Counted from the first letter of the stretch, positions 37,560 through 51,100 are shown. The stretch is 64,000 bases of DNA from Tetrahymena thermophila SB210 (GCF_000189635.1 NW_002476463.1:434001-498000); one strand, 5' to 3'. Notes: a model not told the origin generated them from the sequence alone. Numbers and translations: made by a program.

Positions 37560-38670
37560 ATCTTTTCTTTCTTTATTTTCTTTATTTAATATTAATTTAT
37601 TTTATAAATTTGAAACACAAAATATGATATAAAAATAGAAAAAATTGAATATTAAAAAATATTAATTAAATTTTGATGTGGTTATCAAATTCATTTCAAA
37701 TTAATTCTGTAAATCAAAAATAATTATGTTTATTGTCATTTTTCATACAATAAATCCATTTAATTAACATCCTTAAATAAATTTCTATTTTATCAACATG
37801 ATTTTCAATATTTTGGATAGGTGCTATAGATGATAAATTATTTTTCAAAAGTATATTTTATAAGCAAAATATATGATGTAAAACCATTTTGGTTTACACA
37901 TAAATTAATATACATTTCTTTTTAATATATTCTGTCTGAATTTATTGTTTTTGAATGTCAAAATAGATAAATATAATACTCTTTTAACATTTTTTGTATG
38001 AATGAATAAATCTATTTTAAATTTAAAATGAAAGGTTAGAATAAATAATTTCTCAGATCAGATCTCAAATAAGAAATAAACAAAATTAATAATCTAAAAT
38101 ATTTTAAAAGGTCTTCTTAAATTAAATTCTTATTGATGTGAGACAAAAGAATTTTATTCCTATGCAAGTTATTGAATAACACAAAATATTTTTTTGGAAG
38201 AATATGCCAATTATTGAGTTAAATTTATTAAGTAAATAATAATTTTTTTTAAAAATTACATTTTTAATTAAATTAGACAGCTAATTTATTTTAATTACAT
38301 TCTAAAGACAACAAATTTAGAATTTAGATGGTTGAATCTATTTGTTAGTAAAGTTTTAAGTAAACTTAAACCTAATAAATCACGAGTTTATTCAAGAAGA
38401 ATATAAAATTTTAAATAAATATTATGTAGAAATGTAAGATTTTAAATTAAATTTATAAAACAAATTTTCTATAATAAAAGTGAGAGTTTGATTTTTAAAA
38501 AAAATAATTTAAAGATTAGGAGAAGTAAGCATACACTAAAATGCAAACTAAAAATATATCTATAACTATATAAATTAGAGGTTTACTCCTTATTTATAAA
38601 GAGAAAATATTATCTTTCGTTAAATTAATAGTTTTGTTTAAATTAAGGCTTGATAGCTAATTTATTTTAA
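37560..38670. other. spacer downstream of MCCC2 containing a decayed copy of its 3' end
   Basis: AT-rich 1.1 kb between the membrane-protein start and the MCCC2 stop (both genes on minus). The only recognised item is the duplicated fragment at 38268-38405. Confidence 0.55.
38268..38405 (-). pseudogene. decayed duplicate of the last codons and 3' flank of MCCC2
   Basis: About 138 bp repeats the MCCC2 3' end (about 38650-38775) at roughly 85-90% identity by eye. On the minus strand it reads LLEQTRDLLGLSLL...VVFRM, compared with LPEQTREL...GVFRM in the gene. The copy has a small insertion and its stop TGA has become TAA, a Gln codon here. No promoter or upstream exons accompany it. It is a partial tandem duplication about 380 bp downstream of the parent. 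Confidence 0.85.
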
Positions 38671-40961
38671 TCACATTCTAAAGACACCAAATTTAGATGG
38701 TTAAATCTATTTGTTAGCTAAAGTTGTAAGTAAACTTAAACCTAATAACTCACGAGTTTATTCAGGAAGAATAACACCATCATCCCATAATCTGGAACTG
38801 CTATGATAAATACTAGCTTGTTTTTCATAAGCTTGAACGAATTTTTATCTCATTGCTTCTAATTCTTCATGATTTAAATCTTTTTTTTATGCTTTAGCTT
38901 TAGCCTTTTCTATTTCTAACATTACACCTGCAGCCTTTGTAAATAAAATAAAACACATTTAAAAAAAAAAAACATTCCTTTAAATAAAATTTTACCTATT
39001 CACCACCCATAACTGAAATTTTAGAAATGGGCCAAGAGAATAAATAATTAGGAGAGTAAGCACGTCCACACATACCATAATTACCAGCACCGAAGGATCC
39101 ACCAAACAATAAACTTAATTTAGGAACCTAGGAAGTTGAGACAGCATTAACCATCTTTGCACCGTGTTTAGCAATACCTTCACTTTCATACTTGCTACCA
39201 ACCATGAAACCAGTAATATTTTACAAGAAGATTAAAGGGATGTTTCTCTATTTATTTTTGATTAATTTAAAAAATAATTAAGCAACTCAGTGATAATTCT
39301 ATAATTTATTATATACCTATGAACATAATTCGATGAAGTGAGCACCCTTCAAAGCACTTTCTGAGAATAAGACACCATTATTAGCAACAATACCAACTTC
39401 TTAGTTGTATAATTTAGCAAAACCAGTAACTAAAGTAGAACCGTATTCTTTTTTGAATTCCTAGAATTTGGAACCATCAACAATTCTAGCAATAACGTGT
39501 CTAGAATCAACACTCTTTTTCAAATCAGGACTTAAAATAGCATTTAATTCAACTGGATCGTAAAGAGGAGCTTCAACATTGCTTAAGTCAAAATTAAATT
39601 CTGGGGTTTTAAGCTATTAACAATAATATAAATTTAATTTAATATTTTTAGTAACTAATGATTGATTACATTCTTAACAATAGAACGACCAATTCTTAAG
39701 GCTTCGAGTTCATCGTGAGCATAATGATCAGTCAAACCAGATACCTTGCAGTGGACATCAGCACCACCCAAATCTTCAGCAGAAACAATTTCACCAGTTG
39801 CAGCTTTAACCTAAAATGAGTATTTAAATAAGTAAATTAATTAAATTTGAGTAAATATTCTTACAAGAGGAGGACCACCTAAGAAAACAGTACCGTTACC
39901 CTTTACAATGACGTTTTCATCAGACATAGCTGGAACGTAAGCACCACCTGCAGTACATGAACCCAAAACGAGAGCAATCTAGTTATTTAAATTAAATATA
40001 TTTTAATTTATTATAAATATTTTAATTAAAAATCATATTATTTATTAATAAGTTATTTTTGCAACTTTTTAAAAGTAGAGTTTTGCTTTTAAAAGAATAT
40101 TCTTTGCTAATTTCTAAAATACAAATGATTCTTATTCAACTTCTAATCTAAAAGATATTTATTTATTTATTAATTTATTATCTATTATTTTATGTATTTA
40201 TTTCAGTTTTAACAAACTTTATTGAAAATTCATTTTTTTTCATTAAATAATTGATTTTTTTACAATTATTAAGTTTAATGCTATTTCAAAATAAAATTTA
40301 CTTGAGGAATTCCTTTAGCAGAAAGATTTGCTTGGTTGTAAAAGATTCTACCAAAGTGATTTTTATCAGGGAAGACGTCGTCTTATCTAGGAAGATTAGC
40401 ACCACCACTGTCAACTAAATAGACGCAAGGAAGGTTGTTTTATTCAGCAATTTCCTATGCTCTAAGATGCTTTTTGACAGTGATAGGGTAATAAGAACCA
40501 CCTTTAACTGTAGGGTCGTTGGCAACGATTACGCAAAACTTGTTGTGAATCAAACCTACACCAGTTACTACACCACCAGATGGAACTTCTTCCTTTCCAT
40601 ATAGCTCATAGCCAGCCAATTGAGAGAGCTCCAAAAATGGGCTGCCAGGGTCAAGAAGTTTAGCGATTCTTTCACGGACTGGCAATTTCTTTCTTTCCTT
40701 GAGCTTATCGTGGGCAGTTTTAGGACCACCTTCAAGGATTTTATTGATGACTGCTTAAAATTCAGAATTAATCTTCTTAGATGATTCCATATTTGATTTG
40801 TAAATGTCACTATCCTTATCTAATTCCATGTTAAGAACAGGGAAATCATAGAAAGATTGCAAGTTAGAAGAAGCAGCTTACTAGCTTGAAGAAAAGGGAG
40901 CGCTGATTCCCTTAATCGTGCTTTAGAAAACACTTCTTGCTTTGGCTAATTTAGAAAGCAT
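38671..40961 (-). CDS. MCCC2: methylcrotonyl-CoA carboxylase beta subunit, mitochondrial
   Basis: Exons 40961-40302, 39978-39865, 39810-39670, 39613-39317, 39247-38996 and 38934-38671 sum to 575 residues, close to the usual 560-ish. The carboxyltransferase subunit of the biotin enzyme that carboxylates 3-methylcrotonyl-CoA in leucine breakdown. The N-terminus ([12 protein letters not shown]) is basic and Ser-rich, as for mitochondrial import. Diagnostic stretches: [109 protein letters not shown] (oxyanion region), [24 protein letters not shown] and the C-terminal FGVFRM. The [13 protein letters not shown] and GGANLP signatures separate it from the propionyl- and acetyl-CoA enzymes. The biotin-bearing alpha subunit is not in the window. 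Confidence 0.96.
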
Positions 40962-42940
40962 TTATTTGAATTACTTTTATAATGATATATAATTATTACT
41001 TAATTGATTGAAAAAAGTTTTTATCTTTTTCTTTTTGGTTACCTAACAATTTAATAGCTGATTTTTTATGATTATGGCTAATTAACATGCGTAATAAATA
41101 TCTCAGAAATTTTATTTAATTATATTACTTAACTAATTAATTGTCCTTTTGATTCACTTACACGATTTTGTTGTCCTTATTTTTATTTAATTTGTTAATT
41201 AACTAAATAATTAATTTACCTACTAATCTTCTCTCTCCTTAATTTATTTAAGTTTATATATATTATTGTTCATTCATTCATTTATTCACTCTCTCCTCAT
41301 TTCAAATTCTATTTATCTATGAAATTTCTTGATTGTATGAAAACATATATACTTAACCTTTTTGACTATAAGAATAGCTGTGTATCTAACTATCTATCTC
41401 AATTTTTATTTACTTAATTTAGACATTTTATTTTAATCAATTAATTTTTATCAATGACATATTTTCTTATTAAAATTAAGATATACTTGATATAATTTTC
41501 ATTCCTTATTTGTTTCACGAAATTTCCTATTTTTGATCTTTTATTCAAATCAAATATCTTATACCCCTATATTTACAATATCAAATCTAACTAATTCTGT
41601 TCGTTAGTATCTATTTATTTAAATAAATATAAATTTACTATTCTAAAATTTATTTTAAATTCAAATAAATCTCTTTCAACAGTTTCTAATTTTTTTATCA
41701 TTAAAAATTCAAATGTTATTTTTGATCAAGTTATGATTATTCTTACCGAAAGGAGTTTTTCTCATTTTATAATAAATTAAGTAAAATATAAACTGATTTA
41801 CTATCATAGTTCTTTTTAAAGTAGTATTTTTTGGTATATTTTATCAAATTATGAATATTGATGTCTTTTTTTTAGAAATTTTAGAATAAATGATTTAGAA
41901 TCATAATCAAATAATTTTTCGTATTTTTGACAAATGCAATTCAAAGAATATATAAATAGAATTTACTAATTGTGTAATATAATTAATAATCTTCCACCTA
42001 TCTAAGACTAGTATATTAATAGATTCTCCTTATTTCACTATCATTAATAGAATAAATTTATAAAAAAATAAATCAAATTTAATATTTAAAATAATTAGTT
42101 TGTTTTCTAAATTTGTTGAAATAAAAATTAATTAAACTACTAAATTAATATTTTAAAAATACATTTTTTTTGAATTGGATTCAGACAGGTTATGCTGATT
42201 GGATATTATCATATGAATTTTAATATAATAAACAAAAATAAATCTAAATTAATTAATCTTAAAATATAATTTTAAAATTATTATTGTTTTTCATTCAATT
42301 TTTAATTCTAAAAATTTTCATCATGTAAAATAATTTATAATTTTTTTACAATAAAATACCATTCTTAAATTAAAAAGTATTTAAAATCAATAAATAAAAT
42401 TATTTTTAAAAAAATCAAAATTTTCTAAAATAATTTAACTTTTTTTACCTCCTAATAAACACTCAGTTCAAAATATCCACTTAACTGGGTTATTAAATTA
42501 AATGAACAAAATATTGCGCCAATTTAAAATCATTCTAATAATGCATTTTGCTATTTAAAAATATGAAACAATTAAAGATAAAAGCAACTTAAAAAATAGT
42601 AAATGTAATACTTTAATCTTAAATAAAAACTTAAAAAATTATTCATAAATAAAAGTGAGTTTAAATTAAATCTTTAAAAATGAAACTATTTTTTTAATTT
42701 ATATAAAATAATATCTTTTTTTAAACTTTTCATTTTCAAGATTTTTTGATTCATTCCTTCTATCTTTAATGATTTTTTTAGAGAAACTCAGAAACAAAAT
42801 TTAAAAAAAATATTAAACAACTCATTACTTTTAAAGTAATTTAATTAATCTGTAAATTTAAATATTAATCATTAAAAATAACAATTATTCTAATTTTTAA
42901 TACCAATTAATTTAGTTTTAGTTAAAGTAAGCAAAAAAAT
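40962..42940. other. 2-kb divergent spacer
   Basis: AT-rich DNA between the MCCC2 start (minus) and an EF-hand gene start (plus). It contains pyrimidine-rich MCCC2 upstream sequence (TTTATTTA and CTATCTATCTATC-like patches near 41385). No coding frame or RNA recognised. Confidence 0.5.
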
Positions 42941-43990
42941 ATGTAGAATTTTGGATAAAACAACTATGATGATTAAAATATAATGGCAGCTAACTCGATG
43001 AAAAAAAAGGGAACCGAAGCTTAGTCAATTAATATTGTTCCTGGTTACAAAAATTTTGTTTTAGATGAAAATAATGCAGCATATGATTCGATAGCAGATA
43101 TGTTTACAAAAGAAGAAATTGAATAAGCATTTAAAATTATAGATTATAGAAATACTGGTCAAATTACTTCCGAGTAGCTGACATTTTTCCTTGAATCTAT
43201 TGGTTTAGAATTTTATTTTTATAAACATGTGTAAAATTAATATATAATAAAAATCTTATAATAGGTGAATAAGCTAAGCCAGAGGAAATAGAAGAAATGA
43301 TTAAAATGTGTGATTAAGAAGGATTCGGATATGTTACTAAAGAAGAATTTATTAAGTTAGCAAGTGGATAAAGTTTAGCTCCTATAGGGTAAGCATTTCC
43401 CCCAACAGAAGAAATGCTTAAAAAGAAAGAACTCATAGAAAACCTAAATTTAGAAGAGTATTAAAACCAAAAAAATAAGATGATGAGCATGAATATGCAG
43501 AATGCATAAGGAAATAAAGCAAAAAAGAATAACTAATAAAGTACATTAAATTTCACTCAGATAAACGATTAAACAACTCTCGGATAATCAAGTAATATAA
43601 AATATTTTATTCTTTTAAATTAAATTGTACTAAAATTTAAAAGAAATAGATACAACAAAATAAGTCATAAAAAATGTAAATGCTGACATTGAATAAAATT
43701 AGAAATTAAAAACTTCTAATTTGAACGCAACATCAAACCTTGCTCTTAATACAACATCCGCACTAAATAAAACTAGTGCATAATCTAATACTTCATATTC
43801 CTTATAGCTCTAACCTAAAAAAGATCTTTAAAATAAGGTATTTTTAAATATGTTCTTTTATTAACAAATTCTACTTTTGACAAAAGCTTAAATAAATTAA
43901 TTTTTACATTTAGTTGAAAATATATTTTTTAATCAATTATTTTGTGAAAAAAGCCAATATAAATAGCTTAAAAATTTTTTGAAAAAATGA
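42941..43990 (+). CDS. EF-hand protein with Asn/Gln/Thr-rich tail
   Basis: Exons 42941-43202, 43265-43591 and 43644-43990 give 311 residues. The N-terminal half has a calmodulin/centrin-like EF pair: FTKEEIEQAFKIIDYRNTGQI and EEIEEMIKMCDQEGFGYVTKEEF. The loops start with Asp and keep Gly at position 6, but position 12 of the first is Gln and several side-chain ligands are missing, so Ca binding is doubtful in loop 1 and possible in loop 2. Residues 130-260 are Asn/Gln/Thr-rich and disordered. The 3' end is uncertain: a donor near 43844 and acceptor near 43912 would shorten and change the last ~50 residues. The first intron has an unusual GTTTAG donor. Confidence 0.75.
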
Positions 43991-44899
43991 TAAAGTAATT
44001 CAAAAACTAAATAACTAACTAAATTTGTTAATTAATTGCTTTAATATCAAAAATTAACTTAAATTCTATTATTATAAAATCTTCATAATTTTACTTACCA
44101 TCGATGAATCAACAATATCATTTGTTAAAGAATTTAAAAGTGCTTATGAATGTTTATAAAAAATGTGTTACCTTTTAAATAATAGAGTAATCTTTAGAAA
44201 ATTTAAACTATTAGAATAAATCTATTAAAAATATTTAGTAAGAATTAAATACTAAGTTGATAAAAATTAATTTAATATTATACATTTGAGTAGTAGCATT
44301 TTAGTTTTGTTATTGAGTAGTTTGAAATTTAGAACATTAACTTAATTCAATCATTAGAAATGTTCATAATTTTACTTACAATCAATCACATCATTTATTC
44401 AGTTTAAAACAAATTTATGAATATTTATAAAAAATTTGTTACTTTTTAAATAATAGAGCAATCTTTAGAAAATTTAAACTTATAAAATAAATCCATTAAA
44501 AATATTTAGCAATACTCACTCAAATATAAAAACAGTTTATAAGAAATAATTTAATAATATAAAATTGGACTATTATTTTTTTAGTTTTGTTATTGAATGC
44601 CAAATAAATAAGTAATAATAATAGTAATAATTTGTTATTAAAAAGGATGCCTTAAAAATAGCATCAACAGCATAAAGTTTTTTATGATAAAATATTAATT
44701 TTTCCAAATAAAAATAGTTGATAGCCATTACTATTTAGAAAAATTTATTAAAAAAATTATATTTATTAGTGGTCTTTTTTATTCTAATAAATTTTTTTAA
44801 ATGCATGTTAATAAATATTTTTGAATTTAAACCTTAGCAATCAATCAATAAATATGAAAAATTAAATAAATAAATTTATTTTTTTAATTAAATTTAAAA
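43991..44899. other. spacer with a two-copy tandem repeat
   Basis: About 900 bp between the EF-hand gene and a small unknown gene. The first two thirds are the direct repeat listed next. The remainder is the AT-rich leader of the next gene. Confidence 0.5.
44050..44610. repeat. two-copy direct repeat, offset about 281 bp
   Basis: Both copies share TTCATAATTTTACTTAC, ATCATTT, TTATGAATRTTTATAAAAAA, TTTTAAATAATAGAG (with flanking AATCTTTAGAAAATTTAAAC), AAATAAATCYATTAAAAATA and TTTTAGTTTTGTTATTGA, in the same order. Copy 1 is about 44050-44328 and copy 2 about 44335-44610. Noncoding. Confidence 0.8.
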
Positions 44900-45439
44900 A
44901 TGAAGCTAAAAGTATTTACAAAGTGGTAGAAAGATAATAAAATCAATCCTGAAAGATTACTGCAGTATACAAAACTTATTAATGAAATATAAAAAAATTA
45001 CCCAGATGAAGAGGAAATTGAAGAAGAGTTCATCAAAGAATACAGAGAATTCTTAAAATTCCTAGGTCTACAGGATTCTCCATAAAATCAAGAAATATTT
45101 AAATTAGCTCAAACCATTATTCCTGATGCTAATCCTCAAAAAATAAATATTTATCTCTTTTTATTTGTTTTAATTACTAGCTAAGATATCAACTCTAGTG
45201 GTAAATATGGTTTAGCGTTCCAGATGATTGGAAAAGAAATCATAACTTTTGAAGATCTAATATTAATTGAAAAAAGACTAACATTGCAAGAAAATGTATC
45301 AGAAGATAAAATAAGAACTAAATTCGTAAATCATAAAAATAAAAAAGAATATAAATCTAAAACCTATGGTACTGAGGAAATGGATAGACAGTTTTTCTTA
45401 GACTTAGTTACTAGCTATCCAACATGCTTTTAAGTTTGA
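44900..45439 (+). CDS. small unknown protein
   Basis: Single exon, 179 residues. The first 90 residues are a charged helical region (KWQKDNKINPERLLQYTKLI; EEEIEEEFIKEYREFLKFLG). A short hydrophobic stretch (INIYLFLFVLITS, about 78-95) might be a buried strand/helix rather than a membrane span. The remainder is mixed Lys/Glu with a C-terminal FFLDLVTSYPTCFQV. No family recognised. Coding use is supported by balanced acidic/basic composition and lower AT content than the flanks. It could also be one exon of a larger gene, but no splice sites are needed. Confidence 0.65.
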
Positions 45440-45938
45440 ATTAAATTTAACAACTCATTTATTTTTATAGTTTTAAAAATTATCTATTTTAAATTAAAAT
45501 ATTTACTCATTGTTTGTTTATAATAGATTATTTGCGTCCTTTATTTCGTTTTAAAAGATTTTTTAACAGATTCTAAGATTTTTTCAGTATTCAAATAAAA
45601 TTTATATGATTTAATAAATAAATTTTGAAATATAGGTCAGTCAATTTATTTATCTATTTATTTATTTGCATGTTTGTTTGTTTATATTTCATTTGAAAGT
45701 TATTTAATAAAAATAAGTAGTTATTAATTAATAACAATAATACAACTTTTACAAATTTAAAACCAATTAAAAAGATACACATTTAGTATTTTGTTGTAAA
45801 AAACGACATTTTAAATATAAAGTTTTAACCTTAATATACTTCGGAATTAAATTTCATAAGAGTTTATTAGAAAATAGAAATTATTTTATAGCAAATTTGA
45901 TTTTATTTGGCTGATTAGGTTCAAAAATAATAAGAAAA
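45440..45938. other. intergenic spacer
   Basis: About 500 bp of AT-rich DNA with a TTTATTTA/TTTGTTTG simple-repeat patch (45646-45685). No gene or RNA recognised. Confidence 0.5.
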
Positions 45939-48168
45939 ATGAGTATATAATCAAGCAATTTTGGGTCTTTAAACAAAAACACACTTGATTTGTAATTTAG
46001 GGAATATGGAAATATTGATGATGTTTTGAAATATCAGAAATCTCGAATAATATAGAGTAGTGACATAGAGTAATAATAAGGAAGTGGAAGTAATAATGCA
46101 TTAATTTTAAGTTGCCCTATTAGCCATGAATGTGATAGCTTAAATAATAGAATAATTATTCCAAATGCGCAGACTATTCTGCAAGAAACTATTCAAACAG
46201 ACACAGCAAATTTACTTGGATCTTTAGAAGCTGGTAATATACCCTAAAAGAGTGGATTGTAGAAGAACTAAAGTGAATTTTTAGAATAAAAACTTAATTC
46301 TATGAAACAGAAACACAAATAATTGTAACAATAACTTTCAGAAGTATCTAAGATAGATTCAGTATCTAACAAGAAAAAAAATGTTGTACATTCTCAATCA
46401 ACATAAGGATTTTTCAAAGGAGGAGTGAGCACTTCAAATTTAGATATGTTCAATTTTGGTAGCTTAAAAAATCAAATAAAATAAATGGATGTGATTTCAA
46501 ATATTTTATCTAGTATCTAGTTAAAGCCAAATAATAATCAATAGAAAGACATTGAAGTTATAATAGAAAAGAATGATTTATATAGAATTTTGAAAATATT
46601 AATTGACTAATTGGTTTCTTACATTGAGAAGCTAAACTAAGTAGTATCTGAAAGAGATATCATTGATATTTAGAGATAAAATGCAGAAAAATTAAATAAT
46701 GAGCTCAAAGAAACAATAAGAATTCTTGAAGAAGAGCTCAAGATTTATAAGAATTAAAGCACAGAAACTAAGATAGAGCTTGAAAAGCAAAAAGCTCTCT
46801 ACGATATCTTAGAAAAAAAATACTTAGATCTTCTCAAAAGAAAATAAGAAGTTAAAATTATCAACAAAGAAACAGTCAAAGAAATTGTAATTGAAAAACC
46901 GTAAAATAAATAATAAATACTCTTTTTTATAAATTTAATTTAATTTTATTGTTAAACTAGAATCGAAATACTAAAAGAAATCAACAATGTTAGAATTGTT
47001 AAGCAGGTAAAATGTTCAATTGTTTTATTTATTTTGTTACTTAATAATTAATATTTACTAGTTAATTTTTATAATTTTATTTATATTATATAAAAATTAA
47101 TGAAGAAAAAAGAAGTAAGAAAAATAATTAGACCCTAAGCTGAGGTAAAGCATACAATAGAGAAGAAATTGCATATACTAGAAAGAGAAAAGATCGTCCC
47201 TTAAATACAAGTAGGCAATTTTATTCCTACAAAAATAATAATAATTTATCTATTTAATTATTAAGGTGATAGAAAAAGTAAAAGAGATTCCTAAGATAGA
47301 GTTTGTGGATAAAGAAAAAGTTATAGAAAAACCATTCTTTGTTGAAAAATTAGTAGATTTATTTGATATAAAATATTAAAAAAATATCATTAATAAATAA
47401 TAGGTTGATAGATTTGTTGAAGTACCTAGATTTATCCCTAAAGAAGTATTAGTAGACAGACCAGTATATGTAGATAGACCTGTAAATCAATTCATAAATA
47501 ATAATCGTATATAATAAAAAATCAAATAAAAAAGGTTGAAAAAATAGTTAAAGTGCCTCAAATAGTAGAAAAAGAAAAATTAGTCGAGAGACCAGTATTT
47601 ATTGAAAAACCAGTAAAATTAAATTTAAATTCTGATCTAAATAAATAAAAATCAATATTTTATTTTATTAAAGGTTGACAGATTTATAGAAAAGGAAACT
47701 TTTATTGATAGACCAGTCTATATTTAAGAACCTGTATTTTTTATTTTTATTTAATTGATATAATATTTATTTAAAATGTTTAAAGCCAGTACATATAGAA
47801 AAAGTTATAGAAGTTCCTAAGATTATAGAAAAGCAAAAAATAATTGATAGACCTATTTACATCAATTAACCAGTAATTCTTAAATTTTAAATTAAAATTT
47901 AAAATAATTTTTATTGAAATAGCGTATAGAAAGAGTTATTGAAAAACCTGTATTCATAAATAAATATGAGCCAATAAATTCTTAGTTAGTTAATTCATAT
48001 TCTACTCCAACTATTTCAACATAATTTAACTCACCTGCTGCTAATTATTAGAGATTTATACCTGAGTAAATTAGTAGACAAAATAACTTTTTGTCACCTT
48101 TTAATTCTATACAGTAAACATTTTCTTAAGATTTAACTTCACCTTCATACATTAAATAGTATGTTTGA
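45939..48168 (+). CDS. alveolin-type cytoskeletal protein with coiled-coil N-terminus
   Basis: Nine exons (45939-46900, 46961-47006, 47106-47210, 47266-47352, 47404-47481, 47535-47612, 47674-47733, 47786-47872, 47923-48168) sum to 582 residues. Residues 1-210 are disordered, about 210-320 coiled coil, and about 325-530 carry Val/Pro/Lys/Glu repeats of the alveolin type: IEKVKEIPKIEFVDKEKVI, VDRFVEVPRFIPK, VEKIVKVPQIVEKEKL, IEKVIEVPKIIEKQKI, each followed by a DRPVY/EKPV element. Alveolins form the membrane skeleton under the alveolar sacs of ciliates, apicomplexans and dinoflagellates. Exons 3-8 are all multiples of three with phase-0 ends, and each carries about one repeat. The tail is Ser/Gln/Asn-rich. 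Introns are 50-99 bp. Confidence 0.88.
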
Positions 48169-51100
48169 AAAATATTTATTTGTAATTGTTAAATAGTATA
48201 GTTTAATAAAAATTAGTCTATTCTTAAAATTTCAAATTAGTTTATACTTAATTATTTCCTAATCTTTTACATTTTAAAAAATTAATTTATTTTGTAAAAT
48301 TAAAAATTATTAAAAATGTATTTTTGTTTTTTAATAAACTATTTTATAGCCCTTGATAAATTTATTATTATCAGATAAATTTATTTAATAAAAATAATTT
48401 ATGATATTATTTATTGTAAGTAAGCAAAAAATTGATATATTGATCTTTTATAATTAATATGTTAATTTTTTATTTTGATGAAACTAATTATTATTTATGT
48501 TTCATATTCTAAAATATGTGTGTGTTTATTTTATTTCTTTTGAAAAAAATAAAAATAAATCTTGTAAAGAAAGAGGATTTGCTAGATCTTATCAAATATT
48601 TATATTTAGATAGTTATTACAATATATTTTATAACATTTTCAATAAATTGTTGTAGATTAACTGCTATTATTATTATCATCATCCTTTTTACTTTTAACT
48701 AAATTTTCATTTTCGTTTCGCTTAACATTTGTTTATCAAATTCTAAAAAAAATAATCATTTATCTATCTGTTCACCATTCTCTTATTAATTAATATGTTG
48801 ATGTACAAAAAAAAAATTATTTCGTTATTAACTAGATTATCTAAATGCTACATATTTTTCTACTATCAAATATTTTTCCTTTTAACTAAAATTTTTAATT
48901 AGTTTGAAACTTGATTATTTGAGATGAATTTAGTAAATAATATATAAAAATACAAGTAAAATATTAGAATATTTAAAAAAAAAATTTTTTTAAAGTATTT
49001 ATTTGAATTATGCAAAATATTTTTATATAAAAAAGCATTTGAGTTTTGGTTAATTAAAGGTTTTTTCCTTAGAAAAATACTAATAATAACTAAATTTATA
49101 GAAGTACTTTGATGTTTTTGTTTGCATACTGTTAATCCAAAAGTTAACAGATGAAAAAGAATGAGCTTTAAATTATACACAATCAAATCATTAGTGAATC
49201 GATTAGAATTACATAACACACGAAATGGATACATAACATATTTTGATTGATATTAATAATAACCAAATTTTCTTCTATTTGCTATTATTTGAATTAATAA
49301 TATAAAATTATTTTTATACTTCAGTTATTTGATTTTCTAAATCCTAAATAATTGGATTGTAGTTATATTTTACATTTATGATATTTATATTTGCAAAAAG
49401 TTTTTTGATAGCGAAGTAGAAAATGTTTATGTATATTTTTTGTTTCGTTTATTCTGATATAAATTTAACTTATGATTCAAGATTATTTTAGAAATTCAGT
49501 TAAGCTTTTATTTTCTAATTTCTAGAAAATTAGTAACAAAACCAAAATCTTGCCTTGGAAAAAACTTTTTTTAATTAAATTTCTAAATGTTTTTTGAAAG
49601 AATAAAAAACCTTAAATAAATTTTTTTTTTATCTATTTTTAATTGCAGTGAATTCAATTTACAGACTTTAAAATAATTATAAATAAAAATCTAAAATGAA
49701 TTATTTTAGAAAGGTTAGAATAAATACTGTGAAAATATAATTAAATTGAGACATTATTAATTAATTAATTAATCATACTATTTTTATTTTAAGTTATGGT
49801 ATTAGGGATGTAAGCAATATCGTTAGTATTAATAGTGGATAATATTAAGCATCTCTTTTACTATAATTAGAACGTTTATAATCTTTTATTTACTCTAATA
49901 GTCATTTATAAATTGTGGTTAAAAATCACATGAAATAAAAGAAATTAAGAAAAAGTTTTTTTATGGTTTAAATGCTATTATTTTATAAATTAAAATTATT
50001 AAGTTAATCAATTAATTTGCTTGTAAAATAATATTTAAGAATTTTAGATAACTAAATAAAATATATCTATATATTTTATCAACAAATTAAAAAATATTTA
50101 TGTATTATTTTTATTTCATTTACTCTAATTTTAATTTAACGCATGATTCGAGATTATTTTAGTTATTATGTCAAGCTTTATATTTTCTAATTTTTGCAAA
50201 TTAATAATTTAAAAAACCAAAAGGTTTATAGGACAAATTTTTTTTAATTAAATTTTTTAATCTTTTTTGAAAGAATAAGAAACCATAAATAAAATTTTCT
50301 TTTTATTAATTTTTATTATGACAGTGATTTCACTTTATTTAATTTTGAGACCTTAAAATAATAGTAAATAAAAGTCTGTAATGAATTTTTTTAGAAAGTT
50401 TAGAATAAATACTTTGAAGTATTGGAAACATATTTAAATAGAGACATTATTTGATCATACTATTTTTATTTTAACTTACTTTATTAAGGATATGAGCAAG
50501 GTCATTAATATCGAGAGCATATAATATTAAGCACCTCTTTTACTAAAATTAGAATTTTTATAATCATTTATTTTTTCTAATAGTTATTTTAATTTATAAA
50601 TTGTGGTTAAAAATAACATGAAAGAAAATAAATCTTGAAAAAGTTTTTTTATGGTTTAAATGCTATTATTTTAAGCATTAAAAAATAAGAATTACTTTTT
50701 TTTAACTTAAAACTCAATTTATTAGCTATAAAAGAGCATCTAAGAGTTTTTTGATAACCAAATAGAAAATATTTAAACATTTTATGCATTTGTTTTTTTT
50801 CATTTATTCTGATATTAATTTAACCTATTATTCAATATTATTTTATAAATTCAGTCTAGCTTTATTTATATTTTCTAATTTTTTGCAAAGCAATAACTCA
50901 CAAAACCAAAATCCTACTTTTAAAGGAACTTTTTTTAATTAAAATTTTTTAATCTTTTTGAAAAAATAAAAAGCCAAATAAATAAAAATTTTATGGCAAT
51001 AATTTAACTTAATTTAATTTAGAGACTATAATTAATAATGATAATAATATTAAAAAAAAAATCATTTTTTATGATTTTTTTTAGTAAGCTTAGAATAAAT

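Noticed and set aside
40455..40810. Two separate overlapping minus-strand proteins
   Set aside because: They are pieces of MCCC2 exon 1, one in frame (cut by TAA/TAG read as stops) and one a shadow in another frame.
48899..49234. 111-codon minus-strand frame
   Set aside because: Composition is that of the AT-rich spacer (Phe/Ile/Leu/Asn/Lys), with no motif and no supporting splice structure.
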